Shown: in pieces, positions 29,933 to 38,366 of the stretch | How the letters are laid out: each line of letters begins with the position of its first letter | Position numbering within the stretch: position 1 is the stretch's first letter | From: Microbacteriaceae bacterium | GTDB taxonomy: Bacteria > Actinomycetota > Actinomycetes > Actinomycetales > Microbacteriaceae | Length of the DNA stretch: 64,000 nt | Assembly (NCBI GenBank): GCA_947373155.1 | Contig: CANBWO010000007.1 | Location: forward strand, 1 to 64,000 | Direction: 5' to 3' | The notes under the pieces: generated by a model | Databases searched by the model: none | What the model was told of the DNA's origin: nothing | Seen by the model: the letters and a program-made list of their open reading frames with translations, nothing else | Translations under genes and position numbers: made by a program

Positions 29933-31545
29933 GTCACCTTGGCGTAAATAGGAATGGTCACACTGGAAAGTCGGGGGTCCTTGATTGCGCCAATTTGTTT
30001 GCTGCTGTCAACGGTTCCGGTGCTCAGGGTGTTGCCGTTGTTGCGGCAAAGTGAGCTGGTTCCGTTGTAGGTCTTGATGTAAACGCGCACCTTGTAGCTA
30101 TCGGTAGCGGCATCGTAGCTCGACGAATAAATATTGCTGCCGCTCAGAACGGTCTTGTCAATGATGCTGGATGGTGCGGACATTCCAGTGAGCGAAGCCA
30201 CGGTTGAACCCGTGCCTGGCAGGCTGTAAACATCTACATAGCAAGAGTTGCCATCGCCCGAAGGGAACTTGCTCAGGTAAGTGGTTCCGGTTGCGGTTGA
30301 AATGCAACGAACGGTAGTTGGCGCACTTTGGAAGTCCAGCTGTGGGCGGCTGAGTGCCGAATAGCTAGCCGCAAGGGTCACGGTTCCCTGAAGCTTGCTG
30401 CCGGTCACCAAGAAGCTAAGTGGCGACTGAGATCCGGTGGTAGAGCTCGCGGTGCTGAATCGGACACAGGCGCTGCGAGTGGTGCAGGTACCCGATGGCT
30501 TGGCCGAACCCGAGGTCAAGATCGAGTATGGTCCGTACGATGTGGTGTTTGCTGTAAAAGCCTCGTCGCCGTATCCGCCGGCAAGGGTAACGCGGATGTC
30601 CTTGCTGCCACAAGCCGAGGATGTTGCACCGTTCGAGGTGTCAATCCAGCCACAGGTGCTAAGTGCAGAAAGGCTAGTGTCTGATCCCGTGATGGTCAAA
30701 GCAGGGTAAACACGAATGGTTAGGTTATTGGCGGCCAACTTGGACCAGTAGTTGGTGTTTAGGTCGAAAGCCTTGATGGTGGTCTTGTAATCCACATAAG
30801 CCGCACCAGAGTTTGCCGCCGTAGTAGCGGTAACCGAAACAGTTGCCGATGAACCGTTAGCGTTAGGCGCCTCGGAAATGGTCACCTTGCCAGGAAGCGG
30901 GCTACCTGCGTCTACCCAGGTGAGGTCGCCAACAAAGGCGGTTGTTAGGTCAGGCAAGGTTGCGTTTACGTTAAAGGTCACCGATGAACCGGCCACGACC
31001 TCCACCAAACCGCTATTTGCTGGTACCACGCGGAAGTCGGTGGTCACCAGGCTGGTTCCGGTGGCGTTATCAAAGATGGTCTTGACTACCTGCGTCTGCT
31101 GCACAACTCCAGTTGGACTGCTGTACTGCAGGGTAATCATCTGGGTGTCGTCAGATGCGTTGTTCTTGGTGGAACAAGGTGCGTAAAGAGTTTGGTTCGC
31201 GGTGCTCACGTAAAGGGTGCGAGACGAGATCGCGATGATCTTGATTACGCCACCATTAATGTTTAGTTCGGTGCCAAAGTGGCTGGTGTAAGGGTCTGGG
31301 GTGTTCTTGTCGCAACCCAAAAAAACGATGTCGCGCTTGAGGCTGTCCGCAGCCTGCTGAAGCTGGTTGCTGGCGTAAATAACGGCAGCGGTCTTACGGA
31401 CGGTAAGGCTAGAGGAGTTGAGTCCGCCAAGCAACGACGAACCAACCACGCCAAGAATTACGATGGCGATGATTACTTCGAGTAGAGAGGAACCTGACTC
31501 TTGTTTTGCCTTTAGGCGCTTGATGATGCTGTTCAATTTAGCCAC
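29926..31545 (-). CDS. Prepilin-like protein with long Ig-like/repeat C-terminal region
   Basis: Likely GTG start at 31545 (VAKLNSIIKRLKAKQESGSSLLEVIIAIVILGVVGSSLLGG), overlapping the PilC stop. Confidence 0.8.
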   Translation of the reverse strand: MAKLNSIIKRLKAKQESGSSLLEVIIAIVILGVVGSSLLGGLNSSSLTVRKTAAVIYASNQLQQAADSLKRDIVFLGCDKNTPDPYTSHFGTELNINGGVIKIIAISSRTLYVSTANQTLYAPCSTKNNASDDTQMITLQYSSPTGVVQQTQVVKTIFDNATGTSLVTTDFRVVPANSGLVEVVAGSSVTFNVNATLPDLTTAFVGDLTWVDAGSPLPGKVTISEAPNANGSSATVSVTATTAANSGAAYVDYKTTIKAFDLNTNYWSKLAANNLTIRVYPALTITGSDTSLSALSTCGWIDTSNGATSSACGSKDIRVTLAGGYGDEAFTANTTSYGPYSILTSGSAKPSGTCTTRSACVRFSTASSTTGSQSPLSFLVTGSKLQGTVTLAASYSALSRPQLDFQSAPTTVRCISTATGTTYLSKFPSGDGNSCYVDVYSLPGTGSTVASLTGMSAPSSIIDKTVLSGSNIYSSSYDAATDSYKVRVYIKTYNGTSSLCRNNGNTLSTGTVDSSKQIGAIKDPRLSSVTIPIYAKVTC

Positions 31546-32806
31546 CCAAACTCTGCGAAGAGTAGATGCCATACATAGCCGAGACCAGAGCAACAGCCAC
31601 GAATCCGGTACCGCCACCGATAACCAAAAGCACGATCGGCTCGATCAGCGCGGTTAGGTTCTTGAGCTTGTAGTCAACTTCGCCGGTGTAGAAAACGGCT
31701 GCGTGCTTTAGCTGCTGGGTCAAAAGACCAGACTGCTCACCCACGCGGAAAATCTGAACAGCTTCCTGCGGAAACATCTTGGTGTCGGCCAGGGGCTCTG
31801 CTAGTCCGCGGCCGGCGATAACGCCATCGCGGGTTTTCTCAACAGCGATCTGGTAGGCACGGTTTCCCATTACCTCAGAGGAAAGCTTGAGTGCGTCTGT
31901 AAGAGGAACACCGGTGTCGTTTAGGCTTCCCAAAATGCGGCAGAAGCGCTCCAGGGCAACAAGCTGAAAAATCGAACCGAATACCGGAAGCTTCAGCATG
32001 AACGAATCGGTTGCTAGGCGTCCGCCATCGGTGCGGCGCCAAGCCTGGATTCCCACAACAGACAGCACAATAACCGCAACAATTGCTGGCCAGTAGGCTC
32101 CAACAAAGTTGGTTACCGCAAGCAAAGTTGCGGTGGCCGGTGGCAGTTCGGTGTCTAGTGACACAAAGAAGGTCTTGAACTTAGGCAGAACCACGGTGGA
32201 AAGCACGATGATCGCGGTTACACCCAAAAGCGAAAGCACGGCAGGGTAGTACATCGCTGATTTCACGGCACGCGCTGCTGCCAGGTCGCGCTCCAGGTAG
32301 ATTGCCAATGTATCGAAGGTGCCCGAAAGGTCTCCGGTACGCTCAGCAGCTCCGAGGATCGCCACATAGTATTCAGGGAAAACAGCCTTGTGCTCGCCCG
32401 CGGCCTTCGCCAGGGTCGCACCATCGCGAACGTCGTCAACCATGGATTCCAGAGTGGAAGCCATGAGCTTGCTCTTGGTGGATTCGCTAAGTAGCTGAAG
32501 CGCCTGAAGAATTGGGATTCCGGCAGAGGTAAAAGCAGAGAGCTGGCGGGTCACCTGAAGCAGAATTGCCCCGGTGACCTTCTCGCCAAGCTCCAAGGAC
32601 ATAAGTCCGTTGTACTCACCAATGGTGGTTACCTTGATGCCCTGCTCCATGGCCATCTGGCGAGCACGGCTTCGGCTGATTGCCTTTACCTGGGTGCTGA
32701 CCTTCTTGCCATCGGTGCTGGTACCAACGACGCGCCAGTTTTTAGGTGCAGCTGGCGCACCGGCCACTGGGGCCTTCTTGCCTAGTCCAAAGAAACTAGT
32801 TGACAT
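31538..32806 (-). CDS. pilC: Type II secretion/type IV pilus inner-membrane platform protein (PilC/GspF)
   Basis: LLQVTRQLSAFTSAGIPILQALQLL; ...VGEQSGLLTQQLKHAAVFYTGEVDYKLKNLTALIEPIVLLVIGGGTGFVAVALVSAMY. Confidence 0.92.
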   Translation of the reverse strand: MSTSFFGLGKKAPVAGAPAAPKNWRVVGTSTDGKKVSTQVKAISRSRARQMAMEQGIKVTTIGEYNGLMSLELGEKVTGAILLQVTRQLSAFTSAGIPILQALQLLSESTKSKLMASTLESMVDDVRDGATLAKAAGEHKAVFPEYYVAILGAAERTGDLSGTFDTLAIYLERDLAAARAVKSAMYYPAVLSLLGVTAIIVLSTVVLPKFKTFFVSLDTELPPATATLLAVTNFVGAYWPAIVAVIVLSVVGIQAWRRTDGGRLATDSFMLKLPVFGSIFQLVALERFCRILGSLNDTGVPLTDALKLSSEVMGNRAYQIAVEKTRDGVIAGRGLAEPLADTKMFPQEAVQIFRVGEQSGLLTQQLKHAAVFYTGEVDYKLKNLTALIEPIVLLVIGGGTGFVAVALVSAMYGIYSSQSLGG

Positions 32807-34238
32807 CCTTGGTTACCAATCGGGTTGCTTCTTGAATCGTGGTTTTGCCTTGTAGGGCAAGGTCGTAGGCTTCGTGCTCGAGGGTCTTTAGGCCCTCTTC
32901 TTCGGCCATACGGTAGAGGTCGGTTGGATCCGGACGAGTGGAGATTAGCTCTCGCATCTTGTCGCTGATCTCAAATACCTGGTAAACACCAACGCGGGAA
33001 CGGAAGCCCGAACCGCGGCAAACCGCACAACCCAAACCGCGACGAAGGGTGACCTTCTTTGGCAGTTCGAAATCGGCGAGCACTAGGCGCTCGGCAGCCG
33101 AAGCGGTGTAGTCCACTGCGCAGTAGTCGCAGACACGGCGAACCAGACGCTGGGAAACAACACCGCGAAGAGCGGCTGCAACCAGGTAAGGCTCGATGTC
33201 CATCTGGAACATACGGTAGACAACGCTCTGGGCGTCGGTGGCGTGAAGCGAGGTGATAACCAGACGGCCCGAAAGAGCTGCCTGAACCGAGATACGTGCG
33301 GTTTCCGCATCGCGGGTCTCACCAACCATGATTACGTCAGGGTCCTGACGAAGTAGGGCACGAAGCTGAGTGGCAAAGCCAATGCCAAGGTCTTCTACCA
33401 CTGGGATGTGGTTAATGCCCTTCATGATGTATTCCACTGGGTCTTCAATGGTGCTCACGTTGAGGTTCTCAACATCGAGGTCGTGAAGAGCCGAGTGAAG
33501 GGTGGTGGTCTTACCCGAGCCGGTTGGTCCTGCGGTAATGACCAGACCGTGCTGAGCGTGCACCATGCGGCGCACCTTACGAAGTTTGTTGTCGTCTAGG
33601 CCAAGTCCGGCTAGGTCGGTTAGACCACGCTTGGTGTCCAGTAGACGCATAACGGCTTTCTCGCCGTACAAAGTGGTAACGGTTGCAAGGCGGCAGTCAA
33701 TCTGGCGTCCCTCAACCTGGATGCTGAACTGGCCGTCCTGTGGGCGGCGACGCTCAACAATGTTGATCTTGGCAAGAACCTTTAGGCGGCTGATAAACGG
33801 CGATGACACGCTGTTTGGAAGGCGAACCATGGTCTCGAGCTGGCCATCGACGCGGGCACGAACCACAAGGTCCGACTCGGTTGGCTCAACGTGGATGTCG
33901 CTGGCGCGAAGCTTCACTGCGCGCTCCAGCACGTCGTTGACCAGGTCGGCCATCGGGCCTTCGCTGTCTACGGACGCGGTTGCGATTGGGTCGAAAGGCT
34001 TGTTGAATCCATCGCGGTAAATGGAGTCAAGTAGTTCAACCAGAAGGTTGTCCTCGACCGGAATCTGGGTGACCTGGGTACCCAATTTGTTTTGAATTTG
34101 CTCGCGTGCGGCTTCGCGAGTGGCTTCATCTTGGCTGGCTGGTAGACCAACTACAAGGACTTCACCATCCTGGCGTAATCCCAATGCTGACAGGCTCTTG
34201 GCCATATCTGCAGGAATCAGATCTGAAACGATATTCAC
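32796..34238 (-). CDS. pilB: Type IV pilus assembly ATPase PilB/GspE
   Basis: ASDIHVEPTESDLVVRARVDG; Walker A GPTGSGKTTTLHSAL; Walker B VIMVGETRDAETA; CxxC pairs in the C terminus. Confidence 0.95.
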   Translation of the reverse strand: MNIVSDLIPADMAKSLSALGLRQDGEVLVVGLPASQDEATREAAREQIQNKLGTQVTQIPVEDNLLVELLDSIYRDGFNKPFDPIATASVDSEGPMADLVNDVLERAVKLRASDIHVEPTESDLVVRARVDGQLETMVRLPNSVSSPFISRLKVLAKINIVERRRPQDGQFSIQVEGRQIDCRLATVTTLYGEKAVMRLLDTKRGLTDLAGLGLDDNKLRKVRRMVHAQHGLVITAGPTGSGKTTTLHSALHDLDVENLNVSTIEDPVEYIMKGINHIPVVEDLGIGFATQLRALLRQDPDVIMVGETRDAETARISVQAALSGRLVITSLHATDAQSVVYRMFQMDIEPYLVAAALRGVVSQRLVRRVCDYCAVDYTASAAERLVLADFELPKKVTLRRGLGCAVCRGSGFRSRVGVYQVFEISDKMRELISTRPDPTDLYRMAEEEGLKTLEHEAYDLALQGKTTIQEATRLVTKDVN

Positions 34239-34340
34239 TCTGTTTTCCTTCCCCTAGTTTGAACTGACTAGGTAATGAAAACACGATGAATATTGGGCTT
34301 CAGGCCCGCCGAGGGGATAGCACTACATTTTTTTTGACAG

Positions 34341-35159
34341 TTAAAACGACCAGGGTGCTAGCACTATATTTTGCAGAAAATCGCCACCCATAAAGCAAAT
34401 CCAGAAGCCCGCGAGCAAAAATGGCCCGAATGGAATAGCGCTCTTGGAATTGCCTTTTTTGGTAAGAAGAATGCCCAGCGAATAGAGCCCGCCAATCAAA
34501 AATGCCACCACAAAAGTTGCTATGGCCGATCGGTAGCTAAACATTCCGGCGGCAATACCAAGACTCACAACCAGTTTCACATCACCCAGCCCCATGCCGT
34601 TTTTACTGAAGACAGCGATGAGAAACAAAAGGAAAGCTGGAATCAAACCGCAGAGCATTGTCCACATGAACGCTACCCAGTCACCGGTTATGACTGCTTG
34701 GGTGACTGCAAAAATTGCGACAGCAATAGCCGCACTGTAGGTCAGCAGGTTGGGTAGTCGATAAAGCTTGATGTCGATCAAAAACAGCGGCACAGTGACA
34801 ATTGCGATTGCGGCGGTGGCTAGGTGAGCCATGCCAAGTTGGGGTGCCGGCCCCGGTGTAAAAGCCGAGACAAATAGCAGTGCGGTGGTGAATTCGATCA
34901 GCGGATATTTGGTGCTGATCTTTAGGCCGCAGCCTTTACACTTGCCACCCAGAAGGAAAAATCCCAGAATCGGAATATTTTCATTCCAACGCAGCTCACG
35001 CTTGCAGTTCGGGCATTGCGATCCGGGGGTAACAATGGACTTGCCATCTGGAACTCGAGATTCCAACACCGTGGCAAAAGAACCAAAACAAGCACCCAAA
35101 ACCACAAGCGTTACCCAGGTGAGCGCTGATCCGAAGGCCGTTAGTTGTTCGCTGTTCAA
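34341..35159 (-). CDS. pilD: Prepilin peptidase (A24)
   Basis: GACFGSFATVLESRVPDGKS; CPNCKRELRWNENIPILGFFLLGGKCKGCG; NGMGLGDVKLVVSLG catalytic GxGD-type motif. Confidence 0.93.
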   Translation of the reverse strand: MNSEQLTAFGSALTWVTLVVLGACFGSFATVLESRVPDGKSIVTPGSQCPNCKRELRWNENIPILGFFLLGGKCKGCGLKISTKYPLIEFTTALLFVSAFTPGPAPQLGMAHLATAAIAIVTVPLFLIDIKLYRLPNLLTYSAAIAVAIFAVTQAVITGDWVAFMWTMLCGLIPAFLLFLIAVFSKNGMGLGDVKLVVSLGIAAGMFSYRSAIATFVVAFLIGGLYSLGILLTKKGNSKSAIPFGPFLLAGFWICFMGGDFLQNIVLAPWSF

Positions 35160-35252
35160 AATCTCTGACCCTCACCGGTAAAACGACTTGTTTCGTTAAA
35201 AAGAAGTGCGGTTGCAATCCTATTGGACTGCAACCGCACTCAAAAGTTGCGA

Positions 35253-35678
35253 CTAAGCGCCAGCCTTGCAAGCGGTTGCGTCGAAGGTTCCAGCAACAAC
35301 TGGGGTGCCTGCAACGGAGATGCTCTTGGTGGTTGCGTTGTAGGTTGCCTTCAAGGTGTAGTCAGCCTTGTCTGCAAGTGCCTTCATGTAGTTAGGAACA
35401 AGAAGTGTGGTTAGCTCTGCATCGGTGTAGTCCAGAGGAGCAGAGGTGTCTGCAGGAACTGCAGGAGTCGAGTTCTGCGATACGTAGCTGTCGAATGCGT
35501 TTACGTAGGTGAGAGCAGATGCGGAACATGCCTTTACGATCGCGGTAGCGCGTGCGTTGTTAACGGCAACAACGGCGATAACGGACAGGATGCCCAGGAT
35601 AAGTACTACTACTAGAAGTTCGATAAGAGTGAAACCCTTGTCTGAGCTCCCCTTTAGCTGCTTGCGGATTGAGTTCAC
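35253..35678 (-). CDS. Type IV major pilin-like prepilin
   Basis: Likely GTG start at 35678; GFTLIELLVVVLILGILSVIAVVAVNNARA. Confidence 0.9.
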   Translation of the reverse strand: MNSIRKQLKGSSDKGFTLIELLVVVLILGILSVIAVVAVNNARATAIVKACSASALTYVNAFDSYVSQNSTPAVPADTSAPLDYTDAELTTLLVPNYMKALADKADYTLKATYNATTKSISVAGTPVVAGTFDATACKAGA

Positions 35679-35855
35679 GGTATTAGCCTTTTCTGTGAAA
35701 TAGATTGGTGTCTTTCTGACAATCACAAGATTAGGAACGTGTTTGCTCTGGCTCTTTCTAACAAAGTAGCAGCCGAACATTTGTGCAAAAAATGGCTAAA
35801 TCTGCCCTTATGTCAGCGTAATTCAGCGAGAAAACCGATTCCGCAGTCGTGCCAG

Positions 35856-35909
35856 TAAACTTATCTGGTGCCCAACAGGGCGCAAGCCGCTTTGGCGCAA
35901 TTGGTAGCG
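35856..35909 (+). repeat. Partial duplicate of tRNA-Thr upstream region plus 5' end
   Basis: 54 bp ungapped match (4 mismatches) to 39408-39461: taaacttat..ggtgcccaac.ggg.gcaagccgctttggcgcaattggtagcg. Confidence 0.92.
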
Positions 35910-35916
35910 GCTGCCA

Positions 35917-37482
35917 TCACAGGTAGTTAGCCACTGTAGTTTTTTTTACTTCGTAGTCCAAGCATGCCTGAATATGTGTCAAAATCTTAGTTCTTGCCTG
36001 GATTTGGTCGTCAGCCTTGGAAATTTTGACCTTAAATGCCTCTGTGTAACTCCCGCTGGTCCAAGCCAATCTAGAAACCCATCTTGCTTCCCAGGTCCCG
36101 ACCCAAGTGTTCGATCTACCAGATTTCTGTAAGTGAAGAAAGCGGTATTCCCCGTCTATTCGAACCTGCATTTGAATTGCGTCAAGGTAAACGTTGACAA
36201 CCAGCAACTTCCATTGCGATTTCGCTGCAATACTAAGCAGGCCCTTCCTCAGCGTCTGAAAAGTCTGCAGTTCTGCGAACTCAAATCCATCGATACTGCC
36301 TATTGCCAAAGAGCTGTTCAAAATGCCTTGCATTTTGTCTATCCTGGGTTGAGCCCATCCTCTATCTACCTCAAGTGCCCAGAGCAGTTTGCCTGTTAAT
36401 CGGTTGATTAGGAATCCAGGTGACTGAGCTGAGGTATGCGCTGCATGCTTTTCTAGTCCGTACTTGTTCAGAGCCCATATCATTTGGTCGATGTTTGTAC
36501 GCACTTGTTTGGTAAGGCGTATGCGCCCCTCACCGACGACTACACCCAAAACAAGCTTGCGTGCGCCAGGAGGGATGATTTTTGTTTTCCGTGAGTTATG
36601 TTGGAATCCAAATTTTTCCAACAGGCGAATTGAGGAGTGCAGGAGACGCTCTGCCTTGCCACGGTCGAATTCGTCTCTGGAGCTTAGGACTATGTCGTCT
36701 GCATAGCGAGTGTAAGTGAGATTATTGCGCTTTGCGAACTCGCTAAATCTCACATCCAGCGGGTAGCAGACCAAGTTGGATATAGCTCCACTAGTAGGCA
36801 TCCCCTGCGGCAAGAACCCCAATTTGTTGGGGTTTCTTCGAAATCTAGAACCTTTTTTTGCTGGCGCAGACCCTTTGTATTTTTCTGGTAGCCAATCCAC
36901 AGGCTCCGAGACCAACCTTGTGAGCAACCTCGCTAGGTAAAAGGCTCTATAACGATTCGCACCAGCGTTTTGAAAAGCCCAGAACACCATTCTTTCGTCT
37001 ATGCCGTGAAAGAAATCTTTGATATCCATTTTGATGATCCAGACAGCGTTCTGGTGCTGCTTTGAGCATTGGACGGCGGATTTTCCTAAGAGATATGCAT
37101 ATGCGTTTTCATGGTAGAGCTGTGGTTCATTTAGGTGTTCACGAAGGAACCATGAGGCATACCCACTTAGTTCCCTTGCGGGGTTCGACAAATAGCGAGT
37201 TTCCCCGTTTGCTTTGGGTACTTGAATCGTCTTGTAAGGGTCGATTTCTCGAGTGAGAGTCGCATGGTAGAACTTCATTTTTGCTGAGATGCCCGACGAG
37301 TACGCATCTTTAAACTGCTTTAATCGAACATCGAAGGTGTTTATCTCTGAAAACTTAGGTGTTTCAACTCTGAAAAATGGGTTTGGAACCTTGGGCTTTG
37401 ATAAAGCTTCGACTGGCACAGCGTTTGACGAGCCAGACGGAACCTGGCTGAGAATGTGGCTTTTTCTAAAAAACTTGAACAT
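35917..37482 (-). CDS. Retron-type reverse transcriptase (candidate)
   Basis: RT motifs: IQVPKANGETRYLSNP, IIKMDIKDFFHGID, LGFLPQGMPTSGAISNLVCYPLD, LTYTRYADDIVLSS (YADD at 36694-36705), HNSRKTKIIPPGARKLVLGVVVG; about 200-aa C-terminal part. Confidence 0.88.
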   Translation of the reverse strand: MFKFFRKSHILSQVPSGSSNAVPVEALSKPKVPNPFFRVETPKFSEINTFDVRLKQFKDAYSSGISAKMKFYHATLTREIDPYKTIQVPKANGETRYLSNPARELSGYASWFLREHLNEPQLYHENAYAYLLGKSAVQCSKQHQNAVWIIKMDIKDFFHGIDERMVFWAFQNAGANRYRAFYLARLLTRLVSEPVDWLPEKYKGSAPAKKGSRFRRNPNKLGFLPQGMPTSGAISNLVCYPLDVRFSEFAKRNNLTYTRYADDIVLSSRDEFDRGKAERLLHSSIRLLEKFGFQHNSRKTKIIPPGARKLVLGVVVGEGRIRLTKQVRTNIDQMIWALNKYGLEKHAAHTSAQSPGFLINRLTGKLLWALEVDRGWAQPRIDKMQGILNSSLAIGSIDGFEFAELQTFQTLRKGLLSIAAKSQWKLLVVNVYLDAIQMQVRIDGEYRFLHLQKSGRSNTWVGTWEARWVSRLAWTSGSYTEAFKVKISKADDQIQARTKILTHIQACLDYEVKKTTVANYL

Positions 37483-37486
37483 TCAA

Positions 37487-37491
37487 CCCCT
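37487..37491 (-). promoter_or_regulatory. RBS of the RT gene
   Basis: Minus strand AGGGG-TTGA-ATG. Confidence 0.6.
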
Positions 37492-37499
37492 AAAAGAAG

Positions 37500-37625
37500 G
37501 TTAGAGGGGTGCATGCTTTGAAATCCGTCCCCAAAGCGAGTAATCGCTACGAAGTGGAAACACCAACCTCAGGCATAAGCCAAGGGTGCGGATTAAATCC
37601 GCACTTTGCCAAGCACCCCTCCAAC
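37500..37625 (-). ncRNA. Candidate retron-like msr-msd ncRNA (about 126 nt)
   Basis: Terminal 13-bp inverted repeat with one G.U (37613-37625 / 37500-37512: GTTGGAGGGGTGC ... GCACCCCTCTAAC on the minus strand); internal hairpins 37586-37604 (8 bp, 3-nt loop) and 37535-37548 (5 bp); immediately upstream of the RT start. Confidence 0.55.
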
Positions 37626-37632
37626 TATTCTC

Positions 37633-37661
37633 AAAGTACCAGAACGTGGTCGTGCACTCAA
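37633..37661 (-). promoter_or_regulatory. Putative sigma70-like promoter for the ncRNA/RT transcript
   Basis: Minus strand TTGAGT-N17-TACTTT; predicted +1 about 37626, right at the outer end of the inverted repeat. Confidence 0.5.
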
Positions 37662-37718
37662 CGTAGGTTGGGGTTCCTACTTGCTTTCAATCTAGGCTCC
37701 CACCTGGCAATATGAGGC

Positions 37719-37767
37719 GGTTGAGGGTTCAAGTTTGGCCGGATACCCCTAGTGGCACTTGTAATGC
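37719..37767 (+). repeat. Two short tRNA-Thr-derived fragments in permuted order
   Basis: ggttgagggttcaagt (37719-37734) matches the T-arm segment and gcacttgtaatgc (37755-37767) matches the anticodon arm of tRNA-Thr at 39438-39510. Confidence 0.5.
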
Positions 37768-38366
37768 CTTGACCTGGCAAGTCTTAATCTCGCGACAAAG
37801 CACTGCCACTTGCCATGTGTGCATTGAGGCATGCTTGCTGCTTTCCAGCGATTCCGAAGATGTCACTTAGTGCATACCTGATGATCGATTTTCTTTAAAG
37901 TCGTATCTTAGGAAAAACTGCACTCGACTTAAAACGATCGCCAAAGTTTTTGATCGTTTGTTTTGCTTTGTGTTGGCAGTGACTAAGAACGGGCGCCCTA
38001 CGGCATTCGGAATTGCTGGGAAGGCTTACGCCTTCAAATAATTATGCTTTCTCCGAATTCTCCATTCCGAGAGCTAGCACTGGAAAAAGATGTATTTTCA
38101 GTCGAGAAAGAATAGTCTCAACCCAAACATTTTTTATGTGGCAGGCGTCCGCTAGCGACTAATAAACTATATGATTTGAGAAAAACGGACGAAATAGCCA
38201 AATCGCAGGAAGACATTGCTTTTAAACCACCAACACTTGGGGGCACAAATCGGGGGCTCTATGGAAAGGTAATTGGTTTGACTGTCGCAATAATTTTTGA
38301 CCTAGAAATGGAGGTCCGGTTGGGCAAGTGTTCTCAACGTGAAGACATTTCCCACCTTGAGAGCCT

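Noticed and set aside
30328-30709. Plus-strand ORFs opposite the long prepilin
   Set aside because: Antisense to a well-supported CDS with no independent coding signal.
35917-37720. Group II intron
   Set aside because: No maturase/HNH domain recognised in the RT C terminus and no domain V-like hairpin or intron boundary (GUGYG...AY) seen around the gene.
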